Origin: Rugamonas brunnea
GTDB lineage: Bacteria > Pseudomonadota > Gammaproteobacteria > Burkholderiales > Burkholderiaceae_D
Direction: 5' to 3'
DNA length: 62,063 nt
Assembly: GCF_014042345.1 (NCBI RefSeq)
Contig: NZ_JACEZT010000022.1
Span: 1-62,063 of the forward strand
Shown here: one piece after another, positions 55,643 through 62,063 of the stretch
Position numbering within the stretch: the first letter of the stretch is position 1
How the letters are laid out: each line of letters starts with the position of its first letter
Translations under genes and position numbers: made by a program
The notes under the pieces: model-generated
Database searches by the model: none
The model's input: only the letters and a program-made list of their open reading frames with translations
Told to the model about the DNA's origin: nothing

Positions 55643-57765
55643 TGGGCAGAGGCGGGAGCGCGGCCACGGTGCTGGCGGCGGCGCTGGCGGCGGAATTGGC
55701 GATGGGCGGCGCGCCGGCAAAGGCCGCGCCGGCTGGCGCAGCCGCCATCCCCACGCCGGAGCAGGTGCGGGCCGCTTACATGCCTTCGGACGCGCAACTG
55801 CTGGACCGCCACGGCCAGCCCGTGCAATCGCTGCGGGTCAATTTGCGGGTGCGGCGCCTGCCGTGGACGGCGCTGGATGACATCTCGCCCAGCCTGCCGG
55901 GCGCTGTGTTGCAGGCCGAGGACCAGCGCTTTTACCAGCACGACGGCGTGGACCTGAAGGCGATCGGCAAGGCGGCCTGGGACAACCTGTGGCGCAAGCG
56001 CGCGCGCGGCGCGTCCACTGTCACCATGCAACTGGCCGCGCAGCTCGATCCGGCCATACGGGGCGGCGCGGCTGGCCGCAGCTGGGGCCAGAAGTGGGAC
56101 CAGATGCTGGCCGCCCGCCAGCTGGAAGCCGGATGGAGTAAACCGCAGATCCTGGAAGCGTACCTGAACCTGGTGTCATTCCGGGGCGAGCTGCAAGGCG
56201 TGGGTGCGGCCGCGCGCGGTCTGTTCGGCAAGGCGCCGTCCGGGCTCAATCAGACGGAATCGGTGATCCTGGCCAGCCTGCTGCGCGCGCCCGAGGCGCC
56301 GGCGCCGCAGGTGGCCAGCCGCGCGTGTGCGCTGGCGCGCGAGCTGCGCCTGGCCGACAGCTGCGCCGCCATCGAACAAAGCACGGTGCTGGCGTTGAGC
56401 CGTCCTTTGCTGGCCTCGCCGCTGCCGCCGGCGCCGCAGGTGGCGCGCCAGTTGCTGAAGGAGGGGGCCGGCCCCGTGCGTAGCACGCTCGACGGCGACC
56501 TGCAGCGCTACGCCCAAGCCGCGCTGCGCCAGCAGCTGATGGCGCTCCGCACGCGCAACGTCAATGATGGCGCCGTCGTCGTGCTCGACAACGCCAGCGG
56601 CGACATCCTGGCCTACGTCGGCAACGCGGGCGGCAGCGACGTCGATGGCGTGGCGGCGCTGCGGCAGGCCGGGTCCACGCTCAAGCCTTTCCTGTATGAG
56701 CTGGCGCTGGAGCGGCGCCTGATCACGGCCGCCTCGCTGCTGGAGGATAGTCAGATCGACATCTCCACGCCGTCCGGCCTGTACATCCCGCAGAACTACG
56801 ACAAGGAATTCAAGGGTTACGTGAGCGCGCGCACCAGCCTGGCCAGTTCCCTGAACGTGCCCGCCGTGCGCACACTGCTGATGACGGGGCTGGACCGATT
56901 CTATGAGCGCCTGCACGTGGTGGGACTCGACAGCCTGACGGAGGGCGCCGACTACTACGGCTACTCGCTGGCGCTTGGTTCGGCCGAAGTGAGCCTGCTG
57001 GAATTGACCAATGCCTACCGGACGCTGGCCAGCGGCGGCCTGCAAGGAACGGTCGGGCTGCTGCCCCGTCCGGCACAGGCGCGCCGCCGCGTGCTCGATG
57101 CCGGCGCCACCTTCATCGTCGGCGATGTGCTGGCCGACCGCGCCGCCCGCAGCGTCACCTTCGGATTGAAGAACGAGCTGGCCACGACGGTGTGGAGCGC
57201 CGTCAAGACCGGCACCAGCAAGGACATGCGTGACAACTGGTGCCTCGGTTACACGGAGCGCTACACGGTGGGCGTCTGGGTCGGCAATTTCGACGGGCAG
57301 TCGATGTGGGATGTGTCCGGCGTGAGCGGCGCGGCGCCCGTGTGGCGGGACGTGATCGATTATCTGCACCAGCATGAACCGAGCCGCGCCCCGGTGGCGC
57401 CGGCCGGCGTGCTGCGGCGCCAGGTGGCCTTCGAACCGGCTCTGGAAGCGCCGCGCGCCGAATGGTTCCTGGCCGGCACGGAGACCCCCGTGGTGGCGCT
57501 GGTGGACGACGGGCGCCGCGCGCCGCGCATCCTCTATCCCGGCCAGTCCAGCATCATCGCCATCGACCCCGATATTCCCGACGCCAGCCAGCGCGTCACC
57601 TTCCAGGCGCAAGCCGGGCAGGGCCTGCAATGGCGGCTGGACGGCGCCGTGTTGGGCCAGGCCGGCGCCGACTATGCGTGGCGTCCCGTGGCGGGTGCGC
57701 ACCAGTTGGCGCTGGTGGACGCCGACGCCCGCGTCATCGCCGAAACCCGCTTCCATGTCCGCTAA
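55642..57765 (+). CDS. pbpC: penicillin-binding protein 1C
   Basis: A 707-residue bifunctional murein synthase. The glycosyltransferase-51 domain has AVLQAEDQRFYQHDGVD and RGASTVTMQLAAQLD. The transpeptidase has GSTLKPFLYELALE (SxxK serine), SSLNVPAVR (SxN) and VKTGTSKDMRDNW (KTG). A C-terminal BiPBP domain ends the protein. The N-terminal helix (TVLAAALAAELAMGGAPA) anchors it. It overlaps the macroglobulin stop (TGATG), the widespread yfhM-pbpC pair thought to repair peptidoglycan after attack. Confidence 0.95.
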   Translation: MGRGGSAATVLAAALAAELAMGGAPAKAAPAGAAAIPTPEQVRAAYMPSDAQLLDRHGQPVQSLRVNLRVRRLPWTALDDISPSLPGAVLQAEDQRFYQHDGVDLKAIGKAAWDNLWRKRARGASTVTMQLAAQLDPAIRGGAAGRSWGQKWDQMLAARQLEAGWSKPQILEAYLNLVSFRGELQGVGAAARGLFGKAPSGLNQTESVILASLLRAPEAPAPQVASRACALARELRLADSCAAIEQSTVLALSRPLLASPLPPAPQVARQLLKEGAGPVRSTLDGDLQRYAQAALRQQLMALRTRNVNDGAVVVLDNASGDILAYVGNAGGSDVDGVAALRQAGSTLKPFLYELALERRLITAASLLEDSQIDISTPSGLYIPQNYDKEFKGYVSARTSLASSLNVPAVRTLLMTGLDRFYERLHVVGLDSLTEGADYYGYSLALGSAEVSLLELTNAYRTLASGGLQGTVGLLPRPAQARRRVLDAGATFIVGDVLADRAARSVTFGLKNELATTVWSAVKTGTSKDMRDNWCLGYTERYTVGVWVGNFDGQSMWDVSGVSGAAPVWRDVIDYLHQHEPSRAPVAPAGVLRRQVAFEPALEAPRAEWFLAGTETPVVALVDDGRRAPRILYPGQSSIIAIDPDIPDASQRVTFQAQAGQGLQWRLDGAVLGQAGADYAWRPVAGAHQLALVDADARVIAETRFHVR

Positions 57766-57771
57766 CCAAGA

Positions 57772-57832
57772 AAACCGGGGTCAGGTCATGCCCTCCCGCA
57801 AAATGCGCGAAGGCATGACCTGACCCCGGTTT
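57772..57832. repeat. REP-like palindrome, copy D (shortened, 61 bp)
   Basis: The outer arms AAACCGGGGTCAGGTCATGCC and their complement are intact. The inner left arm (CTCCCGCAAAATGCGCG) has lost most of its right-hand partner, so only a small CGCA/TGCG hairpin is left inside. It starts 6 bases past the pbpC stop between convergent genes. The shape is best explained by an internal deletion. Confidence 0.88.
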
Positions 57833-57859
57833 AAAAAAAGCCGGCGCGAGGCCGGCTTT
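57833..57859 (-). terminator. terminator after the Bax-inhibitor-1 gene
   Basis: GCCGGC (57840-57845) and GCCGGC (57851-57856) are self-complementary arms around GCGAG. On the minus strand they are followed by seven Ts. It lies about 20 bases past that gene's stop codon and next to REP copy D. Confidence 0.85.
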
Positions 57860-57879
57860 CGGGATGGGGCGTACGACGC

Positions 57880-58563
57880 TCAGTCGCGGTTGCCGCCGAA
57901 GATGCCCAGCAGCGACAGCAGGTTGACGAAGATGTTGTACACGTCCAGGTAGATGGCCAGCGTGGCGCGGATGTAGTTGGTCTCGCCGCCGTTCACGATC
58001 TGCTGCACGTCATACAGGATGTAGGCCGAGAAGATGGCGATCGCGATCACGGAGATCGTGATGGCCAGCGCCGGCAGGCCCAGGAAGATGTTGGCCAGCG
58101 AAGCGATGATCATGACGATCACGCCGGCGAACAGCCACTTGCCCAGGCCCGAGAAGTCGCGCTTGGACACGGTGGCCACACTGGCCATCACGGCGAATAC
58201 GCTGGCCGTGCCGCCGAACGCGGTCATGATCAGGAAGCCGCCATTGCTGTAGCCCAGCGTGCGCGACAGGATCGGGGTCAGCATCAGCCCCATGAAGAAG
58301 GTGAAGCCGAGCAGCAGGGCCACGCCCAGGCCGCTGTCCTTGTTGCGCTCGATGCCCCAGATGAAGCCGAATGCGATCCCCAGGAACAGCAGCGCGCCCA
58401 GGCCGCCGCCCAGCATCGGCACGTGGAAGGCCACGCCGATGAAGGCGCCCAGCACGGTCGGCACCATCGACAGCGCCAACAGCCAATAGGTGTTGCGCAG
58501 CACATTGTGGCGGACCGCCTGGCTGGCGCCGGCATAGTCGTAGATGTTTTGCATTTGATTCAT
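57880..58563 (-). CDS. Bax inhibitor-1 / YccA family membrane protein
   Basis: A 227-residue inner-membrane protein with seven hydrophobic segments, for example LLALSMVPTVLGAFIGVAF, ALLFLGIAFGFIWG and ALAITISVIAIAIFSAYILY. The C-terminal segment YDVQQIVNGGETNYIRATLA then YLDVYNIFVNLLSLLG is the family signature. YccA-like members interact with FtsH; others move calcium. GGAGGC gives a strong ribosome site. It converges with pbpC. Confidence 0.93.
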   Translation of the reverse strand: MNQMQNIYDYAGASQAVRHNVLRNTYWLLALSMVPTVLGAFIGVAFHVPMLGGGLGALLFLGIAFGFIWGIERNKDSGLGVALLLGFTFFMGLMLTPILSRTLGYSNGGFLIMTAFGGTASVFAVMASVATVSKRDFSGLGKWLFAGVIVMIIASLANIFLGLPALAITISVIAIAIFSAYILYDVQQIVNGGETNYIRATLAIYLDVYNIFVNLLSLLGIFGGNRD

Positions 58564-58813
58564 AGTGCCTCCAATTCATTGGTGTTCATGGCGTATACAG
58601 TGAGCGCCGTGATAAAAGCATAGCATGCCAGGGCAAAAACGCGCAGAATCGCCCTTGGCGCTTGCTTAATTCTAGCTTAAATCGGGCTTAAACCGGCCCG
58701 TGCCGCCGTCTTGCCTTGCAATATCCGTTAGGTGGGGTGTTCTATGGTAAAATCAAAGGTTGATTGAGTTATCAATACTTGTTTTAAACCTTTCTTTTTA
58801 TTGGAGTTTTTAA

Positions 58814-59239
58814 ATGGCAATCGAACGCACCCTGTCGATCATCAAACCAGACGCAGTCGCTAAAAACGTTATCGGCCAAATCTACAGCCGTTTCGAAGGC
58901 GCTGGCCTGAAGATCGTCGCAGCCCGCATGACCCTGCTGTCGCGCGCCGACGCCGAAGGTTTCTACGCTGCCCACAAAGAGCGCGGCTTCTTCAAGGACC
59001 TGGTGGACTTCATGGTTTCCGGTCCTGTCATGATCCAGGTGCTGGAAGGCGAAAACGCCGTGCTGGCCCACCGCGACCTGATGGGCGCCACCGATCCGAA
59101 GAAAGCTGAAAAGGGCACCATCCGCGCTGACTTCGCTGACTCGATCGACGCCAACGCCGTGCACGGCTCGGACGGCGTGGAAGCTGCTGCGAACGAAATC
59201 GCTTACTTCTTCCCAGCACTGAACGTCTACTCGCGTTAA
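58814..59239 (+). CDS. ndk: nucleoside diphosphate kinase
   Basis: A 141-residue enzyme that balances nucleoside triphosphates. ERTLSIIKPDAVAKNVIG starts the fold and the catalytic histidine is in NAVHGSDGVEAA. GGAG precedes the ATG, and codon use is strongly biased. The 250-base gap upstream is AT-rich near the start and probably holds its promoter; I see no clear box. It begins the ndk-rlmN-pilW-rodZ set typical of Burkholderiales. Confidence 0.97.
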   Translation: MAIERTLSIIKPDAVAKNVIGQIYSRFEGAGLKIVAARMTLLSRADAEGFYAAHKERGFFKDLVDFMVSGPVMIQVLEGENAVLAHRDLMGATDPKKAEKGTIRADFADSIDANAVHGSDGVEAAANEIAYFFPALNVYSR

Positions 59240-59336
59240 TTGTTGTCTGGCTGGCGCCGCGTCCGGCGCCGCCGCTGATGTACCCCGTTCCCGCTCCGGC
59301 GGGGACGGATTGATTGGAAATGCATTGAACAAGATT

Positions 59337-60509
59337 ATGGATACGACCCTCACCAACTTGCTGGACCTGGATCCCGCGCAGCTCATCGCCTATTGCGCCG
59401 AGTTGGGAGAGAAGCCGTTCCGCGCCAAACAACTGCAGCGCTGGATCCACCAGTTCGGCGCCGCCGATTTCGACTCGATGACGGACCTGGCCAAGTCGCT
59501 GCGCGACAAGCTCAAGACGCGCGCCGAGGTGCGCGCGCCGGCCGTCATCAGCGACCACACCTCGTCCGACGGCACCCGCAAGTGGCTGGTGGACGTGGGC
59601 AACGGCAACGCCGTGGAAACCGTGTACATCCCGGAAGACAACCGCGGCACGCTGTGCATCTCGACCCAGGCCGGCTGCGCCGTCAACTGCCGTTTCTGCT
59701 CCACGGGCAAGCAGGGCTTCAACCGCAACCTGACCGTGGGCGAGATCATCGGCCAGCTGTGGATGGCCGAATTCGAACTGCGCCGCACCAAGGGCATCGA
59801 GCCCGGCCCCAAGGGCGAACGCCAGATCACCAACGTGGTGATGATGGGCATGGGCGAGCCGCTGCTGAACTTCGAACCGACCGTCACGGCCCTCAAGCTG
59901 ATGCTGGACGATAACGCCTACGGCCTGTCGCGCCGCCGGGTCACCTTGTCGACCTCCGGCGTGGTGCCGATGATGGACAAGCTGTCGCAGGAAGTGCCGG
60001 TGGCGCTGGCCGTGTCGCTGCACGCGTCGAACGATGCGCTGCGCGATGGCCTGGTACCGCTGAATAAAAAATACCCGTTGAAGGAGCTGCTGGCCGCCTG
60101 CAAGCGCTACCTGGAATTTGCGCCGCGCGACTTCATCACCTTTGAATACTGCATGCTCGACGGTTTCAACGACTCCGACGAGCACGCGCGCGAGCTGGTG
60201 GCCCTGGTGCAGGACCGCCAGCACGGCGTGAACTGCAAGTTCAACCTGATTCCGTTCAACCCCTTCCCGGAATCGGGCCTGTTCCGCTCGAAGAACCCGC
60301 GCATCAAGGCCTTCGCCCAGATCCTGATGGACGCCGGCATCGTCACCACCATCCGCAAGACGCGCGGCGACGATATCGACGCCGCCTGCGGCCAGCTGGC
60401 CGGCGAAGTGCAGGACCGCACCCGGGTCCAGGAGCGCATGGAAAAGATGGCCGAATACCAGCAGAAGTTCGGCGCCAATTTCGGCAAGATCGTGGAGATC
60501 CGTTCCTGA
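59337..60509 (+). CDS. rlmN: dual-specificity 23S rRNA/tRNA methyltransferase RlmN
   Basis: A 390-residue radical SAM enzyme that methylates A2503 of 23S rRNA and A37 of tRNAs. The cluster motif is CAVNCRFCSTGKQGFNRN. FAKSL-like and MGMGEPLLNF segments follow, and the second catalytic cysteine lies in DIDAACGQLAGE. ATG 59337 is used; a TTG at 59310 is possible. Its stop overlaps the pilW start. Confidence 0.95.
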   Translation: MDTTLTNLLDLDPAQLIAYCAELGEKPFRAKQLQRWIHQFGAADFDSMTDLAKSLRDKLKTRAEVRAPAVISDHTSSDGTRKWLVDVGNGNAVETVYIPEDNRGTLCISTQAGCAVNCRFCSTGKQGFNRNLTVGEIIGQLWMAEFELRRTKGIEPGPKGERQITNVVMMGMGEPLLNFEPTVTALKLMLDDNAYGLSRRRVTLSTSGVVPMMDKLSQEVPVALAVSLHASNDALRDGLVPLNKKYPLKELLAACKRYLEFAPRDFITFEYCMLDGFNDSDEHARELVALVQDRQHGVNCKFNLIPFNPFPESGLFRSKNPRIKAFAQILMDAGIVTTIRKTRGDDIDAACGQLAGEVQDRTRVQERMEKMAEYQQKFGANFGKIVEIRS

Positions 60510-61321
60510 TGACACCCCTGGTCCGCCGCCGCCGTCCGTTGCTGTCTGCCCTGGCGCTGGCAGCGATGCTGGCCGGCTGTGCCGCCGGTCCGGGCAACAG
60601 TGGCAAGGAGGAGCTGCAGACGGCTTCGGACCTGACCTCGGCCCAGCGCCGCGCCAGCATCCGCATGCAGCTGGCCGTGGGCTACTACGAGCAGGGCCAG
60701 TACGCCGTGGCGCTCGATGAAGTGAAGCTGGCGCTGGCGGCCGACCCGCAGTACGTCGATGCCTACGGCATGCGCGCGCTGATCTACATGGCCATGGGCG
60801 AGACCGCGCTGGCCGAGGATAATTTCGTGCACGCGCTCAAGCTGGCGCCGCGCAATCCCGAGTTGGCCAACAATTACGGCTCGTTCCTGTGCGAGCACGG
60901 CCGCGTGCCCGAGGCGCTCAAGCATTTCGAGCAAGCCCTGGCCAACCCGGCCTACCAGTCGCCGGACAAGGCGCTCAACAACGCCGGTTCCTGCGCGCTG
61001 AAGATCAAGGATTACGCGGCAGCGGAAAAATACCTGCTGCGTGCCTTGCAGCTTACGCCCGACCTGGCCGCGACCAACGCCAACCTGGCGCAGGTCTACT
61101 ACGCGCGGGGCGATTATCCCCGTGCCGGTTTTTTCATAACCCGGCTGGGCAAGTTAGCAAAGATGGAGAGCATGACGGCCGATGTGCTGTGGCTCGCGAT
61201 TAAAGTGCAGCATAAGCTCGGCGACAAGGACGCGGAAGCTGGCTGGGCGACGCAATTGCGGCGCCACCACGCCGGTTCGGTCGAGTATGCTGCGTATCAA
61301 CGTGGGGCGTTTGATGAGTGA
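60509..61321 (+). CDS. pilW: type IV pilus assembly TPR lipoprotein PilW/PilF
   Basis: A 270-residue lipoprotein. The signal peptide ends in lipobox LAGC, followed by several TPR repeats (MQLAVGYYEQGQYAVALDEV, LIYMAMGETALAEDNFVHAL, GSFLCEHGRVPEALKHFEQA, LAQVYYARGDYPRAG). PilF/PilW localises and stabilises the PilQ secretin. It overlaps rlmN (TGATG) and precedes rodZ, the standard order. Confidence 0.92.
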   Translation: MTPLVRRRRPLLSALALAAMLAGCAAGPGNSGKEELQTASDLTSAQRRASIRMQLAVGYYEQGQYAVALDEVKLALAADPQYVDAYGMRALIYMAMGETALAEDNFVHALKLAPRNPELANNYGSFLCEHGRVPEALKHFEQALANPAYQSPDKALNNAGSCALKIKDYAAAEKYLLRALQLTPDLAATNANLAQVYYARGDYPRAGFFITRLGKLAKMESMTADVLWLAIKVQHKLGDKDAEAGWATQLRRHHAGSVEYAAYQRGAFDE

Positions 61322-61334
61322 AACAGGGGTACCA

Positions 61335-62063
61335 ATGAATTCAGAGTGGGCTGAACCGCCAAAAGACCAGGGCAGCAACCTGGCCACGCCCGGAGTACAA
61401 CTGGCCGCCGCCCGCGAAGCGGCCGGCTGGACGATCGAACAGATCGCCGATCAGCTGAAACTGGCGCCGCGCCAGGTGATCGCGCTGGAGAAGGGCGATT
61501 ACGCCTCGCTGCCCAACATGGCCGTGGTGCGCGGTTTCGTGCGCGCCTACGCCAAAGTGCTGAAGATCGACGCCACGCCGCTGGTGGCCATGATCGAAGT
61601 GGTCTCGCCCACCAGCCATGAAGCGTCGCCGCCGCGCCGCGAGCGCTCGCCCACGTTCTCCGAGTCGCGCTTCCCGTCGCTGACGGAGCGCTCGTCCAAG
61701 CCGGCCGGCTGGATGATAGGCGCCGGCGTGGCCGTGGTGCTGGCCGCCGCCGGCGCGTATGCGTATCACGCCGGCCTGATCGCGCCGGGCATGCTGGGGC
61801 AGGGCAAGGAGGGCGCCAGCGCCACCGCCACCGTTGCAGCGCCGGCCGTGGCCGACAAGGCCGCCGAGGCCACCGCGCCGATCGAGACCACGCTGGTCAA
61901 GCCGGGCCAGGAGACGGCGCCCATGCAGTCGCCGTCGGTGCCGCTGATTTCCGTCCCGCCGCAAGGTGGTGCACCGGCCGCCGGTTCGCCCGGCGCTGGG
62001 GCTGCACCTGGTGCGCCGGCCGCCGCGAACGCCGCGCCGGCCGCGGCACCGGCTGCGACCGTG
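61335..62063 (+). CDS. rodZ: cytoskeleton protein RodZ, cut by the window end
   Basis: The first 243 codons are seen. An N-terminal helix-turn-helix (PGVQLAAAREAAGWTIEQIA, LKLAPRQVIALEKGDYASLP, VVRGFVRAYAK) binds MreB in RodZ. A Ser/Arg-rich linker leads to one membrane helix (GWMIGAGVAVVLAAAGAYAY) and then an Ala/Pro-rich periplasmic linker. The C-terminal DUF4115 domain lies beyond the window. ATG 61335 is 13 bases after pilW. RodZ links MreB to the membrane for rod shape. Confidence 0.9.
   Translation, partial: MNSEWAEPPKDQGSNLATPGVQLAAAREAAGWTIEQIADQLKLAPRQVIALEKGDYASLPNMAVVRGFVRAYAKVLKIDATPLVAMIEVVSPTSHEASPPRRERSPTFSESRFPSLTERSSKPAGWMIGAGVAVVLAAAGAYAYHAGLIAPGMLGQGKEGASATATVAAPAVADKAAEATAPIETTLVKPGQETAPMQSPSVPLISVPPQGGAPAAGSPGAGAAPGAPAAANAAPAAAPAATV

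Overview
The window is a GC-rich, almost fully coding chromosomal segment of a betaproteobacterium. Gene order (mdh / GntR / sdhCDAB-sdhE-gltA; odhA-odhB-lpdA; surE-pcm-nlpD-rpoS-rlmD; ndk-rlmN-pilW-rodZ) and protein style point to the Oxalobacteraceae (Janthinobacterium, Massilia and Duganella type). That assignment is an inference from gene content. I saw no rRNA, tRNA or CRISPR array.

Layout. Positions 1-205 hold the 5' end of an IS110-type transposase and a large REP-like palindrome. Positions 206-5603 carry mdh, a CitE-like lyase, a small MliC-like secreted protein and acnA, all on the minus strand. Positions 5935-12051 carry a GntR/UTRA regulator, the succinate dehydrogenase operon with sdhE, and gltA. 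A DUF6058-like gene (12200-12916) follows, with a near-consensus LexA/SOS box in its promoter. Positions 12941-26848 form a sugar-uptake island: two TonB-dependent receptors, a fructose/ribose-type ABC transporter (frcBCA-like), a FucU-type mutarotase, a PfkB sugar kinase, a P-loop kinase (frcK-like), two paralogous ROK regulators and a LamB-type porin. Two of its promoters share an AT-rich operator. A metallo-beta-lactamase-fold protein with an incomplete metal motif and a divergent LysR regulator follow.

Positions 29255-35299 carry the 2-oxoglutarate dehydrogenase genes, interrupted by a small PspC-domain gene. Then come zapE, a secreted coiled-coil protein, a PP2C phosphatase, a DUF465 protein, a DinG-type helicase and a quinone oxidoreductase. 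Positions 41854-44412 hold a tight two-gene operon: a TIR-domain protein and a fusion of a ParA/MinD-like ATPase (variant KGGTGRT P-loop) to TPR repeats. This is the best candidate for an uncharacterised signalling or immunity system. After it come surE-pcm-nlpD-rpoS, rlmD, a giant alpha-2-macroglobulin with its PBP1C partner, a Bax-inhibitor-1 protein, and ndk-rlmN-pilW-rodZ, the last cut by the window end.

A dispersed family of palindromes runs through the window. At least four copies share the outer arm AACCGGGGTCAGGTCAT and have different inner arms that remain self-complementary. Each sits within about 1-21 bases of a stop codon, where it probably ends transcription and may have been spread by a RAYT-type transposase elsewhere in the genome.
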